From Myxococcales bacterium (lineage in GTDB: Bacteria > Myxococcota_A > Bradymonadia > Bradymonadales > Bradymonadaceae), in assembly GCA_007120035.1 (NCBI GenBank), contig SKON01000106.1, forward strand, positions 1 to 38,165: a stretch of DNA of 38,165 nucleotides, read 5' to 3'. The notes under the pieces were generated by a model. It saw only the letters and a program-made list of their open reading frames with translations. It was not told where the DNA came from and searched no databases. Each line of letters opens with the position of its first letter. The stretch's first letter is position 1. The position numbers and the translations under genes are program-made. Shown one piece after another: positions 17,167-23,852 of this stretch.

Positions 17167-17209
17167 GGGGAGGCTGGCGCGGGGCCTGGGGAGTGGGGAT
17201 GTGGTGGGG
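17167..17209 (+). other. G-quadruplex-type motif
   Basis: Five GGGG runs on the plus strand start at 17167, 17181, 17188, 17195 and 17206. The last four have loops of 3, 3 and 7 bases, a classical four-tetrad G-quadruplex pattern. The motif lies in the foreign-looking block between the broken peptidase and mglB. Confidence 0.6.
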
Positions 17210-17212
17210 AGG

Positions 17213-17240
17213 ACACCTGGGCCAGAGGCCGCAGGGCTCC
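17213..17240. repeat. 28-bp dispersed repeat (inverted match at 37408-37435)
   Basis: The 28 bases starting ACACCTGGGCCAGAGG are found exactly, in reverse orientation, at 37408-37435. They include the short stem GGCC-AGA-GGCC. This copy is in the block that replaces the 5' end of the peptidase gene. Confidence 0.75.
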
Positions 17241-17311
17241 GAGTCGAGGGCAGGCCGGAACCCTGGACGGGGAGGACGAAAACGGATCTCGCTCGGATAA
17301 CCGGTCCCCAA

Positions 17312-17340
17312 TTGCACGGGTGTAGGGCCTGTGTTACCGT
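17312..17340 (+). promoter_or_regulatory. Candidate mglB promoter
   Basis: TTGCAC at 17312 and TACCGT at 17335 are 17 bases apart, followed by an AT-rich stretch (ATTTTTCG). The -10 match is only moderate. It would leave a leader of about 60 bases before the mglB ATG. Confidence 0.35.
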
Positions 17341-17408
17341 ATTTTTCGAGGTTGTGATCGGAGTGGTCGTCGCGGCCGGTTTCTCGTGGACAGACGAGGA
17401 GTTCGTCT

Positions 17409-17900
17409 ATGGTCAGTTCCCAGATGGTGATTTACGAAGAGGAGCACACGCAGCTGACCCAGATCTGTGAAGGGTTGGTGCGAGATGCCCTCGCGAAAGC
17501 CATCTTTATCGTTGATAAGGACGGGCAGTTGGTGACGGCCACCGGGGAGACCGGCGGCATCGACACCACCGGTCTGGCCTCGTTGGTCGCCGGTTCCACG
17601 GCCGCCACGGGGAGCTTGGCGCAGATGATCGGCGAGGAGGAGTTCCCCGTCCACTTTCACGAGGGGAACAGTAAGCATCTCCACGTGTCCGTGATCGGTG
17701 ACACCCTGATCTTGGTGGTGATCTTCGACGAGCGTTCGAGCTTCGGTCTGGTGCAGCTTCGGGTCAAACGGGCCTACAAGGACATGCGTCAGATCATCGA
17801 GAACGTGGCGACGAAAGCCGCCTCGGGCAACGCCGACCTCGATCTCTTCGGAGAGATCACCGACGACGATATCGACAGCCTGTTCAATGACGCCTTCTGA
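17409..17900 (+). CDS. mglB: Polarity regulator MglB (Roadblock/LC7 protein)
   Basis: This 163-residue Roadblock/LC7-domain protein is the partner of the small GTPase MglA. In Myxococcus, MglB dimers activate GTP hydrolysis by MglA and hold it away from the lagging pole. The sequence follows the Myxococcus protein along its length: VIYEEEHTQL, IFIVDKDGQLV, IDTTGLASLVAGSTAATGSLA, IGEEEFPVHFHEG, LVVIFDERSSFGLVQLRVK. The acidic C-terminal ITDDDIDSLFND, a tail used in MglA contact, is present. GAGGAG lies about 8 bases before the ATG. mglA follows after 222 bases. Confidence 0.95.
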   Translation: MVSSQMVIYEEEHTQLTQICEGLVRDALAKAIFIVDKDGQLVTATGETGGIDTTGLASLVAGSTAATGSLAQMIGEEEFPVHFHEGNSKHLHVSVIGDTLILVVIFDERSSFGLVQLRVKRAYKDMRQIIENVATKAASGNADLDLFGEITDDDIDSLFNDAF

Positions 17901-17968
17901 GCCCCTCTTTCACCCCCTTGCCTGCGGAGTTGACCGTCGCGACGACGGGCGGAGTTTTCTTCAAAAAT

Positions 17969-17997
17969 TTGTGTGACATGACGGCTTGTCGTGTTAT
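17969..17997 (+). promoter_or_regulatory. Candidate mglA promoter in a long leader
   Basis: TTGTGT at 17969 and TGTTAT at 17992 are 17 bases apart in an AT-rich island (17955-18000) that stands out from its surroundings. An imperfect dyad, TGACATGAC-GGCTT-GTCGTGTTA, covers the spacer and -10 and could be an operator. Transcription from here would leave about 115 bases of leader. Confidence 0.35.
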
Positions 17998-18122
17998 AAC
18001 GCAACAAGCAGTTCGGATGCTCAATTCGACGGTCGAGCACACAAGTTCGAACCAGCCAACGCCAACGCCCCCGGGCCCGTAGTAAGGGTACGGAGCGACG
18101 CCCGCGGTACGAGAAGGTTTCT

Positions 18123-18719
18123 ATGTCGTTTATCAACTACGCTCAACGAGAAATCATTCTCAAGATCGTCTACTACGGTCCTGGTCTCTGCGGAAAGACC
18201 ACGAACATCAAGTTCATCTATTCCGGGACCAATCCAGACGCTCGTGGGAAGTTGGTCAGCCTGGAGACGAAGCAGGAGCGGACGCTCTTCTTCGACTTCT
18301 TGCCCCTGAGCCTGCCGGCGATCCGGGGATTCAAGACTCGCCTCCACCTCTACTCCGTGCCGGGGCAGCTCTTCTACAGCGCCAGCCGGAAGCTGATCAT
18401 GAAGGGCGCCGACGGAGTGGTCTTCGTGGCCGACAGCCAGCGAGCCCGGAAAGAGGCGAACATCATCTCTATGGAGGATCTCAAAGAGAACCTCGACGCC
18501 TACGGCTACGATATCGACAAGATCCCCTTCGTGATTCAGTACAACAAACGGGATCTGCCGACGGCCATGCCCGTCGAAGAGCTCCGAGCCGACCTGAACC
18601 CCGACGGCAAGTACCCCGACTTCGAAGCCAGCGCGATCGCTCCCAACGGCCCCGGGGTGTTTGAGACCCTGAAGGCCGTGGTCAAGCAGATCCTGGTGGA
18701 GCTGAAGAAGACCAAATAA
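18123..18719 (+). CDS. mglA: Polarity GTPase MglA
   Basis: This 198-residue Ras-like small GTPase, in its GTP form, marks the leading pole and drives type IV pili and gliding in myxobacteria. The P-loop GPGLCGKTTN is at residues 19-28. The catalytic Arg (R53 in ETKQERTLFFDFLPLSL) and Gln (Q82 in VPGQLFY) stand at the same positions as in the Myxococcus protein. The nucleotide-specificity motif QYNKRDLP and the segment VVFVADSQ are intact, so it should be active. The start MSFINYAQREI is diagnostic. It follows mglB in the same order as in Myxococcus, but with a longer gap and its own promoter candidate. Confidence 0.97.
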   Translation: MSFINYAQREIILKIVYYGPGLCGKTTNIKFIYSGTNPDARGKLVSLETKQERTLFFDFLPLSLPAIRGFKTRLHLYSVPGQLFYSASRKLIMKGADGVVFVADSQRARKEANIISMEDLKENLDAYGYDIDKIPFVIQYNKRDLPTAMPVEELRADLNPDGKYPDFEASAIAPNGPGVFETLKAVVKQILVELKKTK

Positions 18720-18747
18720 GACCAAGTCGATCTCCGGCGGCGCCCCG

Positions 18748-19224
18748 TTAGTCTGCGGAGAGCCCCCCGGGATAGAGCAGGGTGGCCACGGTGCGATAGA
18801 AGGCCATCTCTGCGTCTCGTCGGGCCTCGTACCGCTCGACAAACTCCTCAAAGATCATCTCTAAGTACACCACCCGCACGGGCATGTGGACCGACTCCTC
18901 TTCCAGGAGGGCCAGGCACTCTTTTCGGAAGGTGGAGAGGGTCTCGAGCAATCGGTGGCCCGCGGTGTCGAGCTCGGCGATCTCTTCCAGGTCGTGGGAG
19001 ATGATCCGGTCGACCCGGGGGAAGAGGTCGCGCCGCTCTCGGCCCAGGTGGATCCGAAGGAGGTCGGCCAGGCGATCCGTGATGGTCACCAGTCCGTCGA
19101 CCAGCTCCCGACGCTCCTCGGGATCGGCGGAGGCCCGGCGATAACGGTGAAGCAATCGTTGGATCCGGTCCACGCCAGAGGTCAACTCCATGTGGAAATA
19201 GGTCGCGTCTGCAATCAGTCCCAT
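18748..19224 (-). CDS. Hemerythrin-like helical protein
   Basis: This 158-residue soluble, all-helical protein has the layout of an HHE/hemerythrin four-helix bundle. Possible metal-site pieces are FHMEL near the start, IHLGRERRDLFPRVDRI (H-x4-E-x4-LFP-like), and GHRLLETL in the third helix. The last helix (ARRDAEMAFYRTVATLLYP) has the family's FYP-type end but lacks the usual His before the acidic residue. It may therefore bind metal incompletely or not at all. The ATG at 19224 follows GGAGG at 7 bases. It is convergent with mglA and divergent from the AbrB-tailed gene. Confidence 0.55.
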   Translation of the reverse strand: MGLIADATYFHMELTSGVDRIQRLLHRYRRASADPEERRELVDGLVTITDRLADLLRIHLGRERRDLFPRVDRIISHDLEEIAELDTAGHRLLETLSTFRKECLALLEEESVHMPVRVVYLEMIFEEFVERYEARRDAEMAFYRTVATLLYPGGLSAD

Positions 19225-19365
19225 GTCCGACCTCCTCGCGTCGCGATGACGCCCAAGCCTCGGTGATGTACTCCGCAGGGACGATCGCGGAGCACCCAGT
19301 GGAACAACTGCTGATCCACGAGAGGCATTCCTGGAAAGGTGTGCAACTTCGACGGGTTGTAAAGA

Positions 19366-19399
19366 AGTTCTCCGCCAGGAATCTCCGCCAGGAATCCCC
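19366..19399. repeat. 13-bp direct repeats in a divergent intergenic region
   Basis: TCTCCGCCAGGAA occurs twice in tandem, followed by a partial third unit (TCCCCGCC). The 264-base gap between two divergent gene starts also contains an imperfect dyad GTGCAACTTCGACGGGTTGTAA just before these repeats. This could be a regulator site. No clear promoter boxes or RNA gene are seen in the rest of the gap. Confidence 0.5.
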
Positions 19400-19488
19400 G
19401 CCTGAGATGTGCAGTGGTTGCGCGCCTGCCACCTTTGCGTCACGATAGTGGGCAGGCAGCACACCCTCATCCCTAAAGGGAGTCGACG

Positions 19489-20052
19489 ATGTCAGACGAC
19501 GATCGCGATAAGACCGATCCCATTCATTCGAAGGTGACTGTCCCCGTGAAGTCCCCCTTCGCCGACGAAGAGTTGGCCGACACCGCCAACGTTCATACCC
19601 GCGATGAGATCCGGGCGCTGATCGAACAGTCCCGAGCCCGAGCTCGCCAGGGAGTCCCCGACGAGGCCGAGTCCACAGCGATGATGAGCCGCGACGCCAT
19701 CTTCCGAAACGCCGCCCGCGATCGGGCGCAACGAAACGACCGTCTCAAGACCATCCCCGTGGAGGCCATCGAGGCCATCACGAATGAGCGGGTCACCCGA
19801 CCGGCCCGACCATCGGTTCGCCCACCCTACGAAGACGATCCCGACGCGACGCTGGAGCGGCGGGTGATCGACACGACCAGCGACTTTGTGGAGAACGGGG
19901 TGGGCGCTGTCTTTCCCGAAGGAAATGAGCTGGAGTTTGTGGGTCGCGTCGACGGGACGTGTCGAGTCCCTGTCCCCACGGAGTTGGCCGCCGAGATCGG
20001 CCTGAAACCCGGGGATCTGGTGATCGTGAGTATCAAGAAAGTCGAGAGCTGA
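19489..20052 (+). CDS. Protein with C-terminal AbrB/SpoVT-like domain
   Basis: This 187-residue protein has a long charged, probably disordered N-terminal two thirds (many DD, RAR and PARPS stretches). The compact C-terminal part, at about residues 150-187, reads VDGTCRVPVPTELAAEIGLKPGDLVIVSIK, the swapped-hairpin AbrB/MazE/SpoVT DNA-binding pattern. It could be a transcription regulator, or an antitoxin-like or structural DNA binder. AAGGGAG precedes the ATG. The next gene starts 6 bases after the stop, so it is in one operon with a MutS-like ATPase. Confidence 0.7.
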   Translation: MSDDDRDKTDPIHSKVTVPVKSPFADEELADTANVHTRDEIRALIEQSRARARQGVPDEAESTAMMSRDAIFRNAARDRAQRNDRLKTIPVEAIEAITNERVTRPARPSVRPPYEDDPDATLERRVIDTTSDFVENGVGAVFPEGNELEFVGRVDGTCRVPVPTELAAEIGLKPGDLVIVSIKKVES

Positions 20053-20058
20053 TCGCCC

Positions 20059-21639
20059 ATGGAGATCGATCCTGGTACCGCCCGGGTGCTGGAGCTCGAA
20101 GCCCTGCTCTCCCTGTGGAAGCCCCGCTCGGAGCTGGCCAGGAGTCGGGCCTCCCGGTCCATCCACTCACCACCGCTATCGCCCACGAAGGTGGCCGCCG
20201 AGGTCGAGCGACTGAAGGCCCTCGATGATCTCACGGCGGGGCGAGCTCTCGCCGCCATCGCCGATCCCCTGGCCTCTTTACCCACGCTGGAGAAGACCCG
20301 GCGTCGGCTGGCGTCGGGGGAGCCCCTGACGGACCGCCACCTCTTCGAGGTCAAAGAGCTCCTCTTCTTCGGCCTACAGGTGATCGACGAGGCCGACGGT
20401 CTCGACGGCCTGCCCGCTCCCGAGGGAGATCGCGCGGCGGCCCTCCGATCCTTGATGTACCACCTTCACCCCGAGGCCGTTCCGACCCGGCGGTTCTCCC
20501 TCGCCGACGGCCTCGACGAGGAGCTGGCAGAAGCCCGACGGGAGATGCGGGCGGCGAAGAAGCATGCCCGGCGGCTTCGGCGCGCCCTGGAGGAAGAGGT
20601 GTTGGAGGCCATCCCTGGGGCCTTCGATGTTCATGGGATCTTCCATCCCGATCGGGACACCGACGAGGCGGACTTAGAGGCGGCCTTACAAGAGAAGGGC
20701 TTGAGGAGAGAGGGCGATGGCTTTGTCCTGGTGGACGAGGAGCTCGCGGCGGTGACCCAGGAGGTAGACCACCTCCAGCGCCGGGTAGCCAACGAGGAAG
20801 CTCGCCATCGGCAGCGGCTCACCGAGGACTTGACGCCCCGATTCCCGGAGCTCGAGAGGCTCCTCGAGGAGCTCGTGGCCTTCGATCTGAGGGTCTCCCG
20901 GGTAGAGCTGCGACGTCACCTCGATGGTTGTTGGGCTGAGCAGGCCATCGAGGCGGAGACAGAGCAGGCCTGGCTGGTTCTGGAGAACGCCCGTGATCCC
21001 CTGCTGGGAGACGAAGCCCAGCCGATCGATGTGAGCCTCCAAGAACCATCGACGATCTTGTTGGGCCCCAACATGGGAGGGAAGTCTTCTCTGTTGAAGC
21101 TCGTGGGCCGGGCCCAGTGGTGCGCCCAGCGGGCCTTGCCGGTGCCCGCCGACCGGTGCCGGTATCAGCCTCTGACCCGGGTGCTCTACGTGGGGAGCGA
21201 TGAGTTTCGCGATGACGACCAACGATCGGGGCTCTCTTCCTTTGGCCGGGAGGTCACCCGCCTGGTGGAGTTCTGGGAGGAGCCGGGCCCGCAGCTCTGG
21301 CTCCTCGACGAGCCGGCCCGGGGCACCCACCCCGACGAGGGGACCCGGCTGGCCCGGGGGATCATCGACGACCGCCGGGCCCGAGGCGATCGCCTTTTGG
21401 TGGCTACCCATTTTCCCGATCTGGCCACCGATCGGGACGGGCTCCTCCAGATCCAGGGGCTCACCGTCGACGACGAAGAGCTGCGACGAGCGCTGGACGC
21501 CGGCCACCGACAGGGAAAAGCCCTGCAGGAGATCCTGCAGGGCTTGATGGACTATCGTGTTCGGGATGTCCCTGGCGGTGAGGTGCCCCGGGACGCGACC
21601 CGGGTGGCTCGGGCCCTGGGGCTCACCATCAGGAAATGA
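20059..21639 (+). CDS. MutS-like ATPase without mismatch-recognition domain
   Basis: This 526-residue protein has the MutS core and ATPase domains only. The helical clamp region spans about residues 40-300 (DEELAEARREMRAAKKHARRL). The ATPase has Walker A GPNMGGKSS (336-344) and Walker B LWLLDEPARGTHPDEG (D417, E418). It also has an ST-type signature region (SSFGREVTRLVEFW) and the His switch ATHFPDLA. The N-terminal mismatch-binding and connector domains of MutS are missing, and there is no C-terminal Smr domain as in MutS2. Mismatch repair is therefore unlikely. Similar short proteins occur next to unrelated metabolic genes in other bacteria. The partner here is the AbrB-tailed protein. Confidence 0.8.
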   Translation: MEIDPGTARVLELEALLSLWKPRSELARSRASRSIHSPPLSPTKVAAEVERLKALDDLTAGRALAAIADPLASLPTLEKTRRRLASGEPLTDRHLFEVKELLFFGLQVIDEADGLDGLPAPEGDRAAALRSLMYHLHPEAVPTRRFSLADGLDEELAEARREMRAAKKHARRLRRALEEEVLEAIPGAFDVHGIFHPDRDTDEADLEAALQEKGLRREGDGFVLVDEELAAVTQEVDHLQRRVANEEARHRQRLTEDLTPRFPELERLLEELVAFDLRVSRVELRRHLDGCWAEQAIEAETEQAWLVLENARDPLLGDEAQPIDVSLQEPSTILLGPNMGGKSSLLKLVGRAQWCAQRALPVPADRCRYQPLTRVLYVGSDEFRDDDQRSGLSSFGREVTRLVEFWEEPGPQLWLLDEPARGTHPDEGTRLARGIIDDRRARGDRLLVATHFPDLATDRDGLLQIQGLTVDDEELRRALDAGHRQGKALQEILQGLMDYRVRDVPGGEVPRDATRVARALGLTIRK

Positions 21640-21643
21640 CCGA

Positions 21644-23413
21644 TCAGTTGTTGACGCAGCTCCCGACCGGGGCGCCGGAGGGAATAGCGCAGAGGTTGGT
21701 ACAGCACTCGGAGTTCAGCTGGCACTCTTCGCCGACCACCCGGCACCGATCGGTGCACCGGTCGGTGTTTGGATCACACCACAGGTCCTCACAGCAGTCG
21801 GCGTTATCGGTACACTCTTCGCCGATATCGACGCAGCAGATCCCGCAGTCGATGGTGCTGCCGCAATTGTCGGGGTGGACCCCGCAGTTGTTGGGCACGT
21901 CATCGCAGGTCAGTCGGGTGCAGTCCGGGACGATGCAGGCCGAGAGATCGAAGAACATGAAGATCAGAGCCTGTTCCTGGGGAGAGATCTCGTCGCTGCA
22001 TCCGTCGGGATACCGAGTGCTCGTGGAGGAGGTGTCCTGCACGGACACGTGGATGTCGCTGAACACCACCCGGCCACATTGCTCAGTGTCCGGGGCCCCT
22101 ACAGGGGTGTTGAAGCTGAAGTACTGAGTCTTGGGTCCCGCGTTTGCGTTCACCCAGATCCACCGCTGGGCGAACGCCTGCTGAATGGATCCCACGGTTC
22201 CCCGGGTGTCGAAGATCTGGAACTGCCCGGGAGTGGTGGTTCCCCCGGTTAGCTGCATCCAGTCGTGGAGAGTCTGCCCCTTATCGAAGCTGGTGTCGAT
22301 ATAGCCGGTGCCAGGGTTGGGGACGGGGTCGCTACTCCAGTTGGCGACCTGGGCGAAGCCGTCGGCCGGTCCGTGCTGGAGCCACACATTATGCCAGTGG
22401 GAGAGGAAGACTCGACCGCCGAGCTCGGTGAAATCTTGCAAAGCCTGTCGAGCGTGCATCGGCTTGGTTTCGATGTGCTGGCTCCCCTCGCAGGAGAGTA
22501 TCACGATGTCGTAGGGAAGGAAGTTGTTCAGATCGTCCCACCATGTCTGGGAGTTGATGAAGCTCTCCCCGCCCATCGCGGAGTTGAACCGGTTGGTCCC
22601 TCCCGTTCCGGCGTAGAGGTGGACGGCGCCGTTGCCGTTGCCCGTGGTGATCTCCGAGTCATCGATCCCGATCTTGCGGACCAGGCACTCCAGGGCGTCC
22701 CACTCACCGGTGGACACCGCGATCTGGGGGATATCGCCTTCGGAGCGATTTCGAGGCAGTCGGGTGAGATCCTCGTTGGCGATACGGTTGGACTGGCACT
22801 CATTGACGTCCACCGTGAGCTGTCGCCGCCACTTCCCGATCTGGATCACCACGGGGATGTCCTGGCCCACGGGTACGTTCACCAGTTCGAACTCTCCGTT
22901 GAGGTCCGTGACGGCCTGTACCAGGGGCTCCCCGGTGAGCTGATCTTCGCAGCGTTCACAGGAGACACCGGAGGTGACGGGCTCCACGTCACCGTTGGGG
23001 ACATAGACCAGGACATCGGCCAGGGGCAGGGTGCCCGAGGGGATGGTCACGCGGCCCGTGAGGGTCGTGGGGTCGGAGCCCACGGGGCAGGCGACCTGCT
23101 GGCACTCGAGGTTCACGCAGGGATCGCCCACGTCGTCTCCACCGCCGGCGTCGTTGCCCTGATTCTGGTTCTGGTTGGTGCCGCCGTTACCGCCGTTTCC
23201 ACCGTTGCCATCGACGTCGTTGCCCATGTTATGGCCGGCGTCGAGCCCACCCACCACACACTCGCCGGTGACGGGGTTCCAGGACTCACCGGGGGGGCAG
23301 TTGCCGTCGCCCCCGTGCTCGTCGGTGCAGTCACAACCGGAAAATGCCAGGAGGGCTGCTGTGGCGACCACGGCGGAGGCTCTCAAGCAGTTGAACAGGT
23401 TCCGGTGTTTCAT
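21644..23413 (-). CDS. Large lipoprotein with regulatory-like, ThuA-like and cystine-knot parts
   Basis: This 589-residue lipoprotein has lipobox LLAFSGC, then CDCTDEHGG and a Gly/Asn/Asp-rich flexible linker (GGNGGNGGTNQNQNQGND). Next is a carboxypeptidase-regulatory-like beta domain (LTGRVTIPSGTLPLADVLVY ... DLNGEFELVNVPVG). A domain resembling the class I amidotransferase/ThuA fold follows (LPYDIVILSCEGSQ; LGGRVFLSHWHNVWLQHG). The C-terminal 90 residues hold about 20 cysteines, including two C-x6-C-x5-CC patterns typical of inhibitor cystine knots. GGAGA precedes the ATG at 23413. It is probably displayed on the cell surface; the activity is unknown. Confidence 0.8.
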   Translation of the reverse strand: MKHRNLFNCLRASAVVATAALLAFSGCDCTDEHGGDGNCPPGESWNPVTGECVVGGLDAGHNMGNDVDGNGGNGGNGGTNQNQNQGNDAGGGDDVGDPCVNLECQQVACPVGSDPTTLTGRVTIPSGTLPLADVLVYVPNGDVEPVTSGVSCERCEDQLTGEPLVQAVTDLNGEFELVNVPVGQDIPVVIQIGKWRRQLTVDVNECQSNRIANEDLTRLPRNRSEGDIPQIAVSTGEWDALECLVRKIGIDDSEITTGNGNGAVHLYAGTGGTNRFNSAMGGESFINSQTWWDDLNNFLPYDIVILSCEGSQHIETKPMHARQALQDFTELGGRVFLSHWHNVWLQHGPADGFAQVANWSSDPVPNPGTGYIDTSFDKGQTLHDWMQLTGGTTTPGQFQIFDTRGTVGSIQQAFAQRWIWVNANAGPKTQYFSFNTPVGAPDTEQCGRVVFSDIHVSVQDTSSTSTRYPDGCSDEISPQEQALIFMFFDLSACIVPDCTRLTCDDVPNNCGVHPDNCGSTIDCGICCVDIGEECTDNADCCEDLWCDPNTDRCTDRCRVVGEECQLNSECCTNLCAIPSGAPVGSCVNN

Positions 23414-23517
23414 GGGGTTCTCCAGAGGTCTTTTCGATACACCAGGCAGGGCGCAGCTCGAGGCTGACCATAGTCTAGAACCATCCCACCGGAATTTCAA
23501 TCACGAGGCCCCTCAGG

Positions 23518-23824
23518 GGTCTCCGTCGGTAGGGACGTCGCCACTCCGCAGCGGGCCTTGGCCCGCGAGGACGTTCGGGCGCAGCCCGACTCGCCGAGCC
23601 TCGTGGCCTTGGCCCGAGGAGAGGTTCCGCGCCGTCCTCTATCTCTGGAACAGAAACCGGTCCTTCTCGGCGGTTCGTCCACCAGCGACCCCAGGAGGCG
23701 AAACTGGCACCTCTCCTCGGGCCAAGGCCACGAGGCTCGGCGAGTCGGGCCTGAAACAGCGGCCCGAGGGTCCTCGCGGGCCAAGGCCCGCTGCGGCATG
23801 GCGACGTACCTACCGACGGAGACC
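23518..23824. repeat. Second type of long inverted repeat (about 307 bp)
   Basis: The arms at 23518-23626 and 23709-23824 are reverse complements over most of their length, both starting GGTCTCCGTCGGTAGG from the outside; one 8-base length difference lies in the middle. The centre is about 82 bases. Each arm contains the nested hairpin GCGGGCC-TT-GGCCCGC and a GTGGCCTTGGCCCGAGG segment. The left arm also has TCGGGC-GCA-GCCCGA. It fills the 440-base gap between two reverse genes. It is not related in sequence to the 313-bp element at the window ends, but it shares hairpins with 12972-13043. Confidence 0.85.
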
Positions 23825-23852
23825 AATCACACCCGCCCCTCAGCTCCAGAAC

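Noticed and set aside
18748..19224. Functional oxygen-binding hemerythrin
   Set aside because: The helical layout fits, but the His pattern is incomplete, so only a hemerythrin-like label is given.
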